Below, piece after piece: positions 42,000 through 54,404 of a DNA stretch of 64,000 nucleotides. The DNA comes from Candidatus Enterovibrio altilux (GTDB lineage Bacteria; Pseudomonadota; Gammaproteobacteria; Enterobacterales; Vibrionaceae), in NCBI RefSeq assembly GCF_002381345.1, contig NZ_CP020660.1:186001-250000 (forward strand), written 5' to 3'. Made by a program: the position numbers and the translations under genes. The notes under the pieces are model-generated. The model had not been told where the DNA came from. It made no database searches and saw nothing but the letters and a program-made list of their open reading frames with translations. The number at the start of each line of letters is the position of its first letter. Positions within the stretch are counted from its first letter, which is position 1.

Positions 42000-42785
42000 G
42001 GCTTTATTTGTTAATCAGGGAGATAAATTTTCAATCAATATTCTAAATAGCTAGATTAGCTTAAATATTCAAGTCTATGAAGAAGCCTCGCTACAAAATA
42101 ACCAACTTGAAACAGTACAATCAAGTTTTAAGCAATCGTGGCTCACTAACATTCTGGATTAATAAAAAAAACATTCAGTTATGGAACAAAACTAAGCAGG
42201 GTAATAATGAAAAATAAAAAAGTATGGCGCTTATAGGAAACGGTTAGCCGGACGCAAGTTACATTTAGCGGTAGATATAAATATGCATGAAATCATTGCT
42301 GCTCAGTGAAGTGCTTCAAATGTAGCTAACGGTGCAGTGCTACCTAACTGACTCAAATACCCACCGAAAAATTAATGAAATATCAGATGATGGTGCTTAC
42401 GACATCAGACAATATTGCGAACCAGTTCGTATTAAACAAGCGGTTCAACTTATCTCACCAAAAAAAGGAGCACGTTTTAAAAAACGAGGTCATCTGTATA
42501 ATTTAGTGGTTAGTTACCAGAAGGTACACGGTTCAAGTCAGCATTAAAAAATGAGATATGGTTACCATAAACATTCCCTATTAAAGACAGCAATGGTTCG
42601 AATTAAAAAAACTCCTCGGAGGAACATTGAACTTAAAAGCTCACAATACTCAGATTAGCGAAACCTATGCAGTGATAAAAACGTTCAATAAGCTGACCAA
42701 ACTAAGCATGCCTTAAACGACAATGATTGTTTCATAGTTCATCATGCTGAGATTTGTTATCTGCATTCAAACTAGGACACAAAGT
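42000..42785 (+). mobile_element. Decayed IS5-family copy with internal deletion
   Basis: Plus strand, from GGCTTTATTTGTTAATCAGG to CTAGGACACAAAGTC. About 250 bases around the first catalytic Asp are missing. Confidence 0.85.
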
Positions 42786-42871
42786 CTCATTAAACATGCA
42801 TATTACCTTTTAACCAAAAGAAAGTTATTGAAGACATAATCATTTAATTTTTTCCATATACGTTAAGCCTG

Positions 42872-42894
42872 AATAGCTAAACTGCTATTTTTTT
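42872..42894 (+). terminator. Terminator-like hairpin upstream of pheS
   Basis: AATAGC-TAAACT-GCTATT followed by T6. In relatives rplT precedes pheS. No rplT is present here, so this may be the orphan terminator of a lost upstream gene, or a pheST leader attenuator. Confidence 0.45.
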
Positions 42895-43117
42895 AGTTTA
42901 TTACTAACAAAGACGAAAACTAATCATGATAAGCACGTAAACGTATTTTCAGTTTGGCTTTATTACGTTGTTTATTTACTATGTAACATTACGCATATAT
43001 AAATTATCAGGGTAAAACTAGCTGATGCAAATTAAGATTAGTTTGTGTATCTTGTGACGAGAACTGGTATACCTTTTACTCTGTAAGTAATCGCTAGACA
43101 AGATGGGTAAGGAAACG

Positions 43118-44101
43118 ATGCAACAACTAGAAAATATTCTATCCAACGCAACATCGACCATCGAAGCATCTGATTCAATTGTAGCTCTGGATGAAGTGCG
43201 CGTTAAGTACCTAGGTAAGAAAGGTAAGCTGACCACACAGCTTAAGGCTCTTGGTAAACTGCCACTTGATGAACGTCGTGAAGCTGGCTCGAACATTAAC
43301 AAAGCAAAGCGAATGGTTCAGCAAGCGATATCTGAACGCAAAAATGCATTAAAAAGTGCTGAACTTGAAGCCAAGTTAGCTACTAGTGCTATCGATGTAA
43401 CTCTCCCAGGTCGCCGCATGAAGAACGGTGGTCTTCACCCAGTTACGCGTACCATAGAACGCATTGAAAATTTTTTCAGTTACTTGGGCTTTGATGTAAA
43501 AACGGGCCCGGAAATAGAAGATGCATTCCATAACTTTGACGCGCTGAACATTACAGAAGATCATCCATCTCGCACTGGTCATGATACCTTCTTTTTTAGC
43601 CCAGACTTGATGCTACGTACGCACACCTCTGGGGTTCAAATTCGTATATTAGAAGAAAATCAACCACCATTACGATTCATTGTACCTGGACGCGTTTACC
43701 GAAATGATTATGACCAAACGCACACCCCAATGTTCCATCAGGTAGAAGGTATGATGATTGATGAAAATGTTAACTTCGCCCAATTAAAAGGGATCCTTAA
43801 TGACTTCCTATGCAACTTCTTTGAAAAAGATCTTGAAGTACGTTTTCGTCCCTCCTACTTCCCATTTACGGAGCCTTCCGCAGAAGTGGATGTTCGTCAT
43901 AACAATGGTAAATGGTTAGAAATTTTAGGTTGCGGTATGATTTCCCCTAATGTACTGCTCGCTGTTAATCTCGACCCAGAACAATACTCAGGTTTTGCCT
44001 TCGGTATGGGTGTTGAGCGTTTAACCATGCTGCGTTACGGCGTGAACGACCTGCGCGCGTTCTTCGAAAACGATTTGCGTTTTTTGAAACAATTTAAGTA
44101 A
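43118..44101 (+). CDS. pheS: Phenylalanyl-tRNA synthetase alpha subunit
   Basis: Catalytic subunit of the alpha2-beta2 class II synthetase. I choose ATG 43118 ([18 protein letters not shown]) over 43103 because it gives the family length of 327 aa and is preceded by TAAGGAA. The N-terminal coiled coil carries VKYLGKKG. Class II motif 2 is visible in [20 protein letters not shown] and motif 3 in [17 protein letters not shown]. Other conserved blocks are [35 protein letters not shown] and [17 protein letters not shown]. pheT follows after 19 bases. Confidence 0.97.
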   Translation: MQQLENILSNATSTIEASDSIVALDEVRVKYLGKKGKLTTQLKALGKLPLDERREAGSNINKAKRMVQQAISERKNALKSAELEAKLATSAIDVTLPGRRMKNGGLHPVTRTIERIENFFSYLGFDVKTGPEIEDAFHNFDALNITEDHPSRTGHDTFFFSPDLMLRTHTSGVQIRILEENQPPLRFIVPGRVYRNDYDQTHTPMFHQVEGMMIDENVNFAQLKGILNDFLCNFFEKDLEVRFRPSYFPFTEPSAEVDVRHNNGKWLEILGCGMISPNVLLAVNLDPEQYSGFAFGMGVERLTMLRYGVNDLRAFFENDLRFLKQFK

Positions 44102-44120
44102 GCATTGAGGCAATTCATAA

Positions 44121-46508
44121 ATGAAATTCAGTGAATTTTGGCTTCGTGAGTGGGTTAAACTTGCTATAAATAGCGAAGAATTAACACACCAAATTACTAT
44201 GGCTGGTCTAGAAGTGAATGATGTTGCACCCGTGGCGGGTAAGTTTACTGGCGTTGTTGTTGGTGAAGTGGTTGAATGTGGCCTACACCCCGATGCTGAC
44301 AAACTATGCATAACTAAAGTTAATGTTGGCGGTAAAGAGCTACTGGAGATAATTTGTGGGGCATCAAACTGCCGATTGGGTATTAAAGTAGCAGTAGCAA
44401 CCATTGGTGCTGTTCTACCGGGCAATTTTAAAATAAAGGTAGCAAAACTGCGAGGTCAATCTTCTTACGGGATGCTTTGTTCATTTACCGAGTTGGGTAT
44501 CAACGTCGAATCTGACGGTATTATGGAGTTACCTGCAGAAGCCATTCTTGGTACTAACTTCCGTGAATTCCTTTCACTCAATGATGTTACCATTAATGTT
44601 GATGTTACAGCAAACCGTGCGGATTGTTTGAGCATCAAAGGTATGGCACGTGAAGTTGGTATATTGAACCGAGCTGACGTGTCTGTTCCTGCATTTAAAA
44701 ATGTAAAACCATTAATTAATGACAAGATATCTGTTGCTATTGAAGCACCTATTGCGTGTCCACGTTATTTGAACCGTATTGTTAAAAATGTGAATGCAAA
44801 AGCTACATCTCCACTCTGGATGCAAGAAAAACTTCGTCGTAGCAGCATTCGTTCAATCAATCCAATCGTTGATATTACTAACTACGTGATGCTTGAACAA
44901 GGCCAACCGATGCACGCATTCGATCTTATGAAGATTGAAGGCGGCATTGTTGTTCGTATGGCTAAGCAAGGCGAACAGATGACTCTCCTGAATAGCAATG
45001 AAGTTGAATTGAATGATAATACGCTTATTATCACTGACCACAATAAAGTTCTAGCTATTGCAGGCATCTTTGGTGACGAATCCTCAGGTGTGACTGACGA
45101 GACAACTGACGTATTATTAGAAGCTGCATTCTTTGCACCAGATGCAATCCGTGGTCGAGCACGTAGCTACGGTCTGCACACAGATTCATCACATCGATTT
45201 GAACGTGGTGTTGATTCAAATCTGCAGTATCATGCCATGGAACGAGCTACACAGCTGCTAATTGAAATTTGTGGTGGTGAAACGGGAGAAATCGTTAGTA
45301 AAGAATCTGCAGAGCATCTGCCAAAAGCGAAAACTATTTCCTTACGTCGTATTAAGTTAAATCGTTTGCTGGGGCACTGCATTTCATCTGATGATGTTGT
45401 TGAAATCCTAACGCGTCTAGGTTGTGATGTCGAAACCACAGAATCAGGTTGGGTAGCAAAAACTCCTTCATGGCGTTTTGATCTTACTATCGAAGAAGAT
45501 TTGGTAGAGGAGGTTGGGCGTATTTTTGGTTACAACAACATCCCAAACCAAGTACCAAAGGCATGCCTGACTATGAAGAATTGTAAAGAGATGAATCAAC
45601 CTCTGAAACGTGTTCGTGATCTACTGGTTGACCGTGGGTACCATGAAGCAATTACATATAGTTTTGTTGAACCTAAACAACAAGCATTAATCGTGTGTGA
45701 CGTCAAACCATTAATCTTGCAACACCCCATTTCTGCTGAAATGTCATCAATGCGTTTGAGCTTATGGCCAGGTCTATTAAACGTAGTTGCATACAATCAA
45801 AAACGTCAGCAATCACGTATTCGCTTGTTTGAAGCAGGTCTGCGCTTTATTCCTGAAGTGACAGCGGAAAACGGTATGCGTCAAGAGATGATGCTTGCAG
45901 GTGTAATTACGGGTACTAGCTCTGAAGAGCATTGGAACATTGAATCTAACACTGTTGATTTTTTTGATCTAAAAGGAGATTTAGAAGCTATTCTGGAGCT
46001 AACAGCTAACGAGATTGCGTATAGCTTTAAAGCTTCTAAACATAACGCATTGCAGCCAGATCAGAGTGCAGCAATTGAAGTTGGAGGTAAAATTATTGGT
46101 CATATTGGCACTGTCCACCCAAAACTAGAACCTCTATTCGGCCTGAATGGTCGCACTATCGTATTCGAAATTGAGTGGGCTGCGATCAATCAACGCATTA
46201 TCCCTGAAGCAATTATGATATCAAAGTTTCCAGCGAACCGTCGTGATATCGCAGTGATCGTTGCTGATAACGTTGAGTCAGTAGCTGTTGTTCGCGCATG
46301 TTTGGGCACCAGCAATGCACTTATACAAAGTTCACAATTGTTTGACCTTTATACAGGTAAGGGCGTTGAGTATGGAAAGAAAAGCCTCACTATTACACTG
46401 ACGCTTCAATCTGCAGAGCGTACCCTCGAAGAAAATGATATTTCTGAGTCGGTTGCAGAAGTCATTAAACACCTTGGCAATAAATTTAACGCTCATCTTC
46501 GCGACTAA
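44121..46508 (+). CDS. pheT: Phenylalanyl-tRNA synthetase beta subunit
   Basis: The protein is 795 aa, equal to E. coli PheT. In order: the N-terminal tRNA-binding EMAP-like domain (about 39-150, [17 protein letters not shown]), the B3/B4 editing domain ([20 protein letters not shown]), B5 ([29 protein letters not shown]), the core fold, and the C-terminal ferredoxin-like anticodon-binding domain ([18 protein letters not shown]). No disruption is seen. ihfA, which normally follows directly, begins 395 bases downstream. Confidence 0.97.
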   Translation: MKFSEFWLREWVKLAINSEELTHQITMAGLEVNDVAPVAGKFTGVVVGEVVECGLHPDADKLCITKVNVGGKELLEIICGASNCRLGIKVAVATIGAVLPGNFKIKVAKLRGQSSYGMLCSFTELGINVESDGIMELPAEAILGTNFREFLSLNDVTINVDVTANRADCLSIKGMAREVGILNRADVSVPAFKNVKPLINDKISVAIEAPIACPRYLNRIVKNVNAKATSPLWMQEKLRRSSIRSINPIVDITNYVMLEQGQPMHAFDLMKIEGGIVVRMAKQGEQMTLLNSNEVELNDNTLIITDHNKVLAIAGIFGDESSGVTDETTDVLLEAAFFAPDAIRGRARSYGLHTDSSHRFERGVDSNLQYHAMERATQLLIEICGGETGEIVSKESAEHLPKAKTISLRRIKLNRLLGHCISSDDVVEILTRLGCDVETTESGWVAKTPSWRFDLTIEEDLVEEVGRIFGYNNIPNQVPKACLTMKNCKEMNQPLKRVRDLLVDRGYHEAITYSFVEPKQQALIVCDVKPLILQHPISAEMSSMRLSLWPGLLNVVAYNQKRQQSRIRLFEAGLRFIPEVTAENGMRQEMMLAGVITGTSSEEHWNIESNTVDFFDLKGDLEAILELTANEIAYSFKASKHNALQPDQSAAIEVGGKIIGHIGTVHPKLEPLFGLNGRTIVFEIEWAAINQRIIPEAIMISKFPANRRDIAVIVADNVESVAVVRACLGTSNALIQSSQLFDLYTGKGVEYGKKSLTITLTLQSAERTLEENDISESVAEVIKHLGNKFNAHLRD

Positions 46509-46903
46509 TATGAAAACCATCCATATAAAATAACCATAGAGTTACTTTTTTATCTAATAATTCTAACACATATAATTTTAATAAATTCTAATTTTATTAA
46601 ATTGATAACAAGTAAGCAAATCAAAATGAATAAAAACAGTTGATAAAAAGCATAGCAATAATATATGTTTCATATTGTATACATAATTTAAAAATGTAAA
46701 CCCCCATAAACAGAGCACTGTTACAATTAATGGTATGGAAAAAATTAGCGCAAATCAGCCGGTTGGCTTACACTATTGATCAGTTACTGGAGAGAAATTA
46801 ATTGCCCTAATGCGGAGCAACTGAATATTTCGATGCAGTGAAATATCATGGTGTGAATACGACGTATTACATTTGTGTTTAATATTTCTTGAGGGAATGA
46901 CCT
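46509..46903. other. Spacer between pheT and ihfA
   Basis: 395 AT-rich bases with no gene signature and no IS5 similarity. It probably holds the ihfA promoter; TTGGCTTACACT near 46762 is a weak candidate. Confidence 0.35.
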
Positions 46904-47200
46904 ATGGCGCTCACGAAGGCTGATTTGGCTGAGAACCTGTTTGAAAGTATCGGAATGAGCAAGCGGGATGCCAAGGAGACTGTCGAAGCTTTTTTTGAAG
47001 AAGTTCGAAAGGCGCTTGAAGTTGGTGAACAAGTAAAATTGTCAGGATTCGGTAATTTTGATCTTCGAGATAAAAATGAACGTCCTGGTCGTAACCCTAA
47101 AACGGGTGAAGACATTCCAATTACTGCTCGACGTGTGGTCACTTTTCGTCCAGGACAAAAACTCAAAGCACGCGTTGAAGATGTCAAGTTGAAAAAGTAA
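46904..47200 (+). CDS. ihfA: Integration host factor alpha subunit
   Basis: DNA-bending protein that acts as an IhfA-IhfB heterodimer in transcription, replication and recombination. The protein is 98 aa, with the start [20 protein letters not shown], the DNA-intercalating loop region [20 protein letters not shown] (Pro at the wedge) and the ending [24 protein letters not shown] precedes the ATG region as a ribosome site. A terminator follows. Confidence 0.97.
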   Translation: MALTKADLAENLFESIGMSKRDAKETVEAFFEEVRKALEVGEQVKLSGFGNFDLRDKNERPGRNPKTGEDIPITARRVVTFRPGQKLKARVEDVKLKK

Positions 47201-47216
47201 CACTCTAGTTTGACAT

Positions 47217-47250
47217 TAAAAAGCCGTGGTGTAACCACTGCGGTTTTTTA
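47217..47250 (+). terminator. Terminator after ihfA
   Basis: CCG-TGGT-GTA-ACCA-(CTG)-CGG hairpin flanked by A5 and T6; a small bulge lies on the 3' side. Confidence 0.75.
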
Positions 47251-47413
47251 TTACTGCTACATTTAATGAGCTCTGTTCTATACTGTTGGATTTTCAAATT
47301 ATCTCCGTAACAAGGTTAAATCATTGTTTTCAATTTATTTATTTTGTGTATTTTTTTAAAAAGACGATAAACTATTTTGATTACAGAATTAGACAGTTAT
47401 TAAGGATAGTATA

Positions 47414-48490
47414 ATGATTGATAGCTATTTGTCGGGCGGTTTTCTGCATCATACGCTATATTCTCCTACTAATTTTCAACCTCAGCATTTTGTTTTAAAT
47501 AATGGGGTAGGTATTAAGCATCATGATGTTGGTGTAGTTGAAATTGTGTCACCTAACTCGCAGATAAACGTTGTCATTTCATCGGGTATCCATGGCGATG
47601 AAACAGCGCCAATTATACTCATTGATGAATTAGTTACTGATATTTTTAACCAAAAGTTTGTTCCAATGCACCGAATTCTTTTTATCATTGCTTATCCAGC
47701 AGCAATACATGCGCATACGCGATTCATTGAAGAAAACTTGAATCAACTTTTTGCAGGGAAAAATGATGACCGAAATGCTGAATGTGCATTGGCGAATCGG
47801 TTACAACGACATGTTTCTACTTTCTTCGCCTCTACATCAGCCAATAGTTTTTCTCAGGATAAGACAAATCGGTGGCATTTTGACCTTCATAGTACAATAC
47901 GTAATTCGAAGCATTATATGTTTGCTGTCATTCCTGCTTCCACTCACGCAATAGACATCCGTCCACTTACGGTGTTTTTAAGTGCAGCAGGAATAGATGC
48001 AATACTATTGAGTAGAACGCCATCCTCAACGTTTAGTTGGTGGACTTGTGAAAATTTTGGTGCTTTAGCAGCAACATTTGAAATGGGCTGTGTTACACTA
48101 TTTCATCAAAATAATATGGAGGCATTTAAGCCACTTAAGCAAGCAATGAAATCGCTTCTCAGTAGTGATGCAGTACTGCAACGCAAAAGCTCGTACGCTC
48201 TCAAAGCGTATAAAGTAAGCCGAACCATCACGAAAATGGATGAAAGTTTTAGGTTGGCATTCGACAAACAAGTAGCGAATTTTACCTTTTTTATTGAAGG
48301 GGAACTTTTGGCGCAAGAAAATAATATTTTCTATACTGCAGGGCTGGGTGGAGAAGCGGTTGTGTTCCCAAATGCCAAAGTTACTATTGGTCAGAGAGCT
48401 TGTTTGTTAGTTCAACCTTTTAAACCAAATTTTTCTCAACCACTTTATGTCAATGTTGAACTCAATCCGGAGTTATTAAACTCTAGCTAG
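47414..48490 (+). CDS. astE: Succinylglutamate desuccinylase
   Basis: Zinc hydrolase of the arginine succinyltransferase pathway; cleaves N-succinylglutamate to glutamate and succinate. The protein is 358 aa. Zinc ligands are in GIHGDETAP (His and Glu, near residue 58) and WHFDLHST (His, near 157). The catalytic Glu is probably in FEMGCVTLFHQNN. Vibrio AstE proteins are of similar length. The other ast genes are not in the window, so pathway completeness is unknown. Both flanks are non-coding or IS-derived. Confidence 0.9.
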   Translation: MIDSYLSGGFLHHTLYSPTNFQPQHFVLNNGVGIKHHDVGVVEIVSPNSQINVVISSGIHGDETAPIILIDELVTDIFNQKFVPMHRILFIIAYPAAIHAHTRFIEENLNQLFAGKNDDRNAECALANRLQRHVSTFFASTSANSFSQDKTNRWHFDLHSTIRNSKHYMFAVIPASTHAIDIRPLTVFLSAAGIDAILLSRTPSSTFSWWTCENFGALAATFEMGCVTLFHQNNMEAFKPLKQAMKSLLSSDAVLQRKSSYALKAYKVSRTITKMDESFRLAFDKQVANFTFFIEGELLAQENNIFYTAGLGGEAVVFPNAKVTIGQRACLLVQPFKPNFSQPLYVNVELNPELLNSS

Positions 48491-48545
48491 TGCTTTTTAT
48501 TTCTATGTCTTTTCAGACATGTATGCCATGAATGAAATGTAATGC

Positions 48546-48800
48546 TAACTTTGTTTTCTAAATAAGGAAACTAAATCATCAATCTACACTTTCAACAGTT
48601 AGGTTCATTTAAATATTAAGGTCTATGAACAAACTTCACTACAAAGCAATTAACTAGAAGCAGTATAATCAAGCTTTAATCAATCTTGGCTCACTAATTT
48701 TTTGAATTGATGAAGAAGCTATTCAACTATGAAATCAAACTAAGCAGGGTAATCATGAAAAATTTTATTTATTTAGTCATTTAGCCATTACGATCTTTTT
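48546..48800 (+). mobile_element. IS5 5' fragment
   Basis: Plus-strand first quarter (ACTTTGTTTTCTAAATAAGG). It joins an inverted copy at TCATGG (48799-48804), a hexamer that both parental sequences contain. Confidence 0.8.
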
Positions 48801-49710
48801 CATGGCACAGACTTCACTAATCTGAAAATTATGCTCCCTTAAGCTCAATGTTCCGCTAAAAAATTCTTTAACTCTAAGCATTGCCGTCTCTGATAGAGAA
48901 CGTTTCTGATAATCATACCTCGTTTTACAATGCTGATTTGAACCGTATAACTGCTAGTAATTAATCGCTAAATTACGCGAATGACATCATTCTCCTAAAG
49001 TTGCTTCTCTTCTTAGTGGGATGAGTGGAACCGCTCGTTTAATACGCACGGTTTCGTAACATTGCCTGATATTTCATTGATTTTTTGGCGGGTCTGTTTA
49101 AGCAAATTAGGTAGCACTTCGCGGGCAGTCACATTAAATGCATTTAACTCAGCAGCAATGATTTCATGCGTATTAACATCTATTATTAAACGTAACTTGC
49201 GCCAAACTCAACGTTTACCGTCAATACTATGCTTTTTTACTTATCATTCACTTTCACTGTAGACTTATCACCCCGTAAAAGACATGGCTAAGTGCTGAAT
49301 GGTTCTTTTATTCTTCGTATTGAACTCGACGTTAATCATTTTAACTCACTTGCAAATGAATGAATAATAAGAGCATAGTAGCAGTTAAACAAGTTGAAAA
49401 ATAAAATTAGTGAATTCTTCCAAATTTTCAATGTCATTGAAAATACGCATTTAACCATGCTAGCCGAAGTAATGATTAATTTGCTAAATAAATGAGGTAT
49501 CCCATGATTGCCCTGTTTCATTTAAGTCCATAGATAGATATTCTTCATCAATCCATAAGGTTAATGCACCCACGATTGATTAAAGCTTGATCATGCTGTT
49601 TGTAATCGATTATTTTGTAGTGCGACTTACCCATAAACTTAAACATTTAAGTGGACTTCGCTGTTTAGAACGTAGATTACTGATTTAATTCTTTTTTTAA
49701 GAAATGAAGC
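48801..49710 (-). mobile_element. Decayed IS5-family copy, right tip missing
   Basis: Minus strand. Together with the preceding fragment it makes a unit with left ends on both sides. An in-frame TGA follows KR near 49215. Confidence 0.85.
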
Positions 49711-49758
49711 AAAAGTGCACTGAAAATGTAGGATCCTAGCCAGTGTCTATATTATAAA

Positions 49759-50730
49759 TTAGTCAGAATTTTTCGCAATAAGAATAGCTCGCTTAGGCGC
49801 AGGGTAACCTTCGACTGTTTTTGCAGGATTGTCTGTGTCAAGGTAATCAGGTAGCGAATGATGAGTCATCCATTTAGTTGTGCGTTGCTCATCAGTGGTT
49901 GTTGCACATTCATCAACAATACGCACATCAATAAATTTCATTTTTTTAAGCCATATTTTCAATGCTTTGGCTGAAGGACAGAAGTAAACGTTGCGCATTT
50001 TAGCATAGCATTCAATTGGCACCAGCACTTCATTTTCACCTCCTTCTATTACTAAGGTTTCCAACACTAATTCACCATCTTTCACTAACTGACTTTTTAA
50101 CTGGATCAGATGATCCAGTGGAGAACGACGGTGATGCAACACACCCATACTGAACACAGTATCAAAGGCTTTTAATTTTGGAAGGCATTCAATACCCAAT
50201 GGCAGTAAGTGTACGTGTTGAGCGTTACCCATCAATCGACGAATAACTTCGAACTGTACCAAGAATAGTTCTGATGGATCGATACCAATGGTAAGTTCTG
50301 CTCCTTCACCTAACATACGCCACATATGGTAGCCATTCCCGCAACCAACATCTAAGACATACCGGCCTTTCAACGGAGAGATGTGCGGCAATACGCGATT
50401 CCATTTCCAATCTGAGCGCCATTCTGTGTCAATGTTAATGCCGTGGACACGGTAAGGACCTTTTCTCCAAGGGTGGAATGAATGAAGCATATTTTTTAGC
50501 TTTATACGTTGTTCTTCTGGCAATTCATCGTCAGTACCAATGGTTATATAATTTTTGAGCTCGGACATAGATGGTGGATCAGTAGAGATTTTCTTCAAAA
50601 CGCGCATCCATTTTAGCATGTCTCTGTGCGGCAAGGATTGCCATTTGGTTAACTGCGCTGGAAGAATATTTAACCAGTTCTGTAGGCGATTTTTGGCGAT
50701 CAGTTGATAAAAATCAGAAAAATCAAACAT
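49759..50730 (-). CDS. cmoB: tRNA U34 carboxymethyltransferase CmoB
   Basis: Transfers the carboxymethyl group from carboxy-S-adenosylmethionine to 5-hydroxyuridine at tRNA position 34, giving cmo5U. The protein is 323 aa, family length. The N-terminal helical part ([12 protein letters not shown]) is followed by the Rossmann domain with [19 protein letters not shown] (about 122-140) and [13 protein letters not shown], then [15 protein letters not shown] and LVLETLVI. It lies 103 bases behind cmoA on the same strand, the normal order. Confidence 0.95.
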   Translation of the reverse strand: MFDFSDFYQLIAKNRLQNWLNILPAQLTKWQSLPHRDMLKWMRVLKKISTDPPSMSELKNYITIGTDDELPEEQRIKLKNMLHSFHPWRKGPYRVHGINIDTEWRSDWKWNRVLPHISPLKGRYVLDVGCGNGYHMWRMLGEGAELTIGIDPSELFLVQFEVIRRLMGNAQHVHLLPLGIECLPKLKAFDTVFSMGVLHHRRSPLDHLIQLKSQLVKDGELVLETLVIEGGENEVLVPIECYAKMRNVYFCPSAKALKIWLKKMKFIDVRIVDECATTTDEQRTTKWMTHHSLPDYLDTDNPAKTVEGYPAPKRAILIAKNSD

Positions 50731-50833
50731 GAATTATAAATCTGTCCGTTATGTATTTATTAAATACTGTAAGTTAACGTGCTAAGTATTAGTTACGAGG
50801 AAAACAACAAGCTATATCAAATCTTGCATACGG

Positions 50834-51568
<735 letters not shown>

Positions 51569-51724
51569 CTACCTTGAAACTATATCTACCGGTACATTTA
51601 TAAATATTGACATGCGATAAAATAACCTTACATAGTGCGGACAGCAAGCTAACACTAAAAAATATATATTATATAATATTTTATAATATTTGTCTCACAG
51701 TACAACGTTATTCATCTATCTTTA

Positions 51725-52773
51725 GGCTCTATCTCCCAAATCAGAGAACTAAATTATCAACCTACGCTTTAAACAACTAGGATAACTTAAATATCAAGTC
51801 TATGAATAAGCTTCGCTACAAAACAACAAACTGGATACAGCATAATCAAGCTTGAATCACTCGTTGCTCTCTAACGTTCTGGATTACTGAAGAAACTATT
51901 TAGCTATGAAATCAAGCTAAGCAGGGTAATCATGGGTGACCTCGTTTATTGAGCTACTTAGCCATTACGACGACCCTCATGATTAAATGCGTATTTTCAA
52001 TGCCATTGAGAGGTTTGCAAGGATTCATTAATTCTGTTTTCAAACTTACCTAACTGCCATTGTCATGCCCTTACTATTCATGCATTAGCAAGCGAGCCAA
52101 AACGGTTACGTTACGTTCAAGACGAAGAATAAAGGAGCCATCTAGCACTTAGCCATTGATTCTACGGGGATTCACAATTACGGTGAAGACGAATGGACAG
52201 TAAAAAAGCATGTTACTCATGGGAAACGGTGAGTCTGGCACAAATTACATTTAGCGGTAGATATAAATACGAATTAAATCATTGCTGCTGTGTTAAGTAC
52301 ATCCAATGTAACTGGCAGTTAAGTGCTACCTCATTTACTCAAACAGACCCGTCGAAAACGCAATAAAATATTAACCTATGGTGCTTACGACACAAGATAA
52401 TGTTGTAAACATCTTTCATATCAAGTGATCATTTTCACTCATCCCACCACGAAAAGAAACAACTTTTTGAAAACGAAGTCATCCACATAATTTAACGGTC
52501 AGTTGCAGAAGTTATACGGTTCAAATCAGCATTGTAAAATGAGGTACGGTTGCCATAAACGTTCCCTGCCAAAGATAACAATGTTTCGAGTCAAAAAACC
52601 ACTAAGAAGGAAACTGAACTTCAGAGATCATAACGCTCAGATTAGCGAAATTTACGCTATGGTAAAAGCATTAGATGAGTTAACAGAGCTAAGTATGCCT
52701 AAAACAAAAGCAATTATTTAATCATTAATTATGTTAGGATTTACTATCTTAATTCAAATTAGGAAACAAAGCC
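51725..52773 (+). mobile_element. Decayed IS5-family copy, near full length
   Basis: Plus strand, 1.05 kb, GGCTCTATCTCCCAAATCAG to ATTAGGAAACAAAGCC. It is one of the best copies for reconstructing the element, but carries TGA after KR near 52228 and several frameshifts. Confidence 0.88.
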
Positions 52774-53163
52774 AATTAACGAGGATAATCCTCTTGTTCT
52801 TGCATGGCGTTGATTCAGGTAATAATAAAACAGCACTAAAATGTCTTGAGCTTAATCATTCATGCGTAGCTGACTAATTCAGGAAATCAGTTGATAAAGT
52901 AGCAACAAAGAAAGTGTATATAATAGGTTTGAAAGTTATCACTATCATCATTACTGTGCTAATGAAGACGTAATAAAGCTTATTTCATTTTTTAATACTC
53001 ATAAAAATTAAGTACTACTCTCGTGCCAAGAAAAAATTTAGTAGCAGTCATTTACATCAAGGCAAACAATCAAATGTAAACTTTGGTATGTAGTCAATTG
53101 TTTATACGTATTTCAGGTTAACTAGCTAAGCTATGAACGCATAATATTTCCCAATGTAACGTT
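52774..53163. other. Spacer before tRNA-Val, no gene recognised
   Basis: 390 AT-rich bases. A small perfect hairpin GAGGAT-AATCCTC lies near 52789-52801. No family signature on either strand. Confidence 0.35.
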
Positions 53164-53240
53164 TGGTACGTCTAGACAGAATCGAACTGCCGACCCCTGC
53201 CATGTCAAGGCAGTACTCTAACCAACTGAGCTATAGACGC
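53164..53240 (-). tRNA. tRNA-Val (GAC)
   Basis: A 77-base cloverleaf with encoded CCA. Acceptor GCGTCTA pairs with TAGACGT, leaving a G1-U72 wobble at the first pair. The D-loop has AGTTGGTTAGAG, the anticodon stem-loop CTGCC-TTGACAT-GGCAG gives GAC, and the T-loop is TTCGATT. Overall sequence is close to tRNA-Val(GAC) of enteric bacteria. Confidence 0.95.
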
Positions 53241-53254
53241 ATCTTCAATTAAAC

Positions 53255-53332
53255 ATGAAATAACCAAACGGATCATAACCACTGATCTCACTATTCATAA
53301 TGGTATTCTAATCAACTGCACACCAATTATAC
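53255..53332 (-). pseudogene. Decayed tRNA gene, possibly tRNA-Asp
   Basis: About 15 bases upstream of tRNA-Val (in transcription order) the minus strand reads GTGCAGTTGATTAGAATACC, like the D-arm of tRNA-Asp (TTCAGTTGGTTAGAATACC), and later GATCAGTGGTTATGATCC, like a T-arm with a damaged loop. The anticodon stem no longer pairs. Tandem tRNA arrays of this kind are common in vibrios. Identity (Asp or a second Val) is uncertain. Confidence 0.5.
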
Positions 53333-53366
53333 TACATTACTTTTTTAAACGTTTATACTTTGGAAA

Positions 53367-54312
53367 ATTTTATTTCCCAAATTAGAGAACTCAATTATTA
53401 ATCTATGCTCTACACAGCTAGGCTGGCTTAAATATTCAAGTCTATGAAGAAGCTTTGCTACCAGACAACTAACTAGAAGAAGTATAATCAATCTTTAATC
53501 AATCGTGGTTCACTAGCATTTTAAATTAATAAAAAAACATTCAGCTATGAAATCAAACTAAGCAGGGTAATCATGGGAGACTTCGTTTATTTAGCAACTG
53601 AGCCATTACAGCGATTTTCATGGTTAAACGCTTATTTTCAATGCTACTGACAGGTTTGCATGAATTCATTCATTCTGTTTTCAAACTTACTCCACCGTTG
53701 TTGTCATGCCCTCACTATTCATACATTAACAAGCAAGCCAAAACGGTAAACATCGCATTCAAAACGAAAACTAAGGAAACTATCCAACATTGAAGCATTG
53801 ATTATACAGGATTCGAAATTTACAGTAAAGGCGGATGAGTCGTAAAAAAGCATAACACTAAAGTGCTACCTAATTGGCTCAAACAGACCCGACGCAGAGC
53901 CAATAAAATATCAGGCTATAGTCCTTACGACATCAAATAATATTACGAAACAGTTCGTATTAAACGAATGGCTCTACTCAGCCCACCAAGAAAAAGGAGC
54001 AGCTTTTTGGGAATAAGGTCATCTACGTAACTTAACGATCAGTTATCAGCAGTTATACGATTCAAATCAGTATTGAAAAATGGAGTGTGATTACCATAAA
54101 TATTCCTTATCGGGGACGGCGATGTCTAGAATCAAAAAATTTCTCGGAGGACATTGAGCCTAAGGAATCACAATGCTCAAATTAACGAAACCTACGCCAT
54201 GATAAAAACGTTAAATAAGCAGATAGGACTCAACAGGTACAACAAGAAAGCGATTGTCTCATAGTGACTCATATTAAGATTTTTTTATCTGAACTTAAAT
54301 TAAAAACAAAAC
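53367..54312 (+). mobile_element. Decayed IS5-family copy with internal deletion
   Basis: Plus strand, worn left end (TTTATTTCCCAAATTAGAG), right end TTAAAAACAAAAC. About 100 bases are missing around the first catalytic Asp to the HEIIAAE block. Confidence 0.85.
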
Positions 54313-54346
54313 TTCTTGCAAGTGGAATGGATATTAACAAGGCGGG

Positions 54347-54384
54347 TAAATGCATACAAAAAAAGATAAACTTTTGTGCATTTA
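54347..54384. repeat. Inverted repeat hairpin of unknown role
   Basis: TAAATGCATACAAAA pairs with TTTTGTGCATTTA across a ten-base loop, with one two-base bulge. It lies in 90 non-IS bases between IS5 fragments. Confidence 0.55.
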
Positions 54385-54404
54385 TGAGTTCGTTTATTAT
54401 TTTC

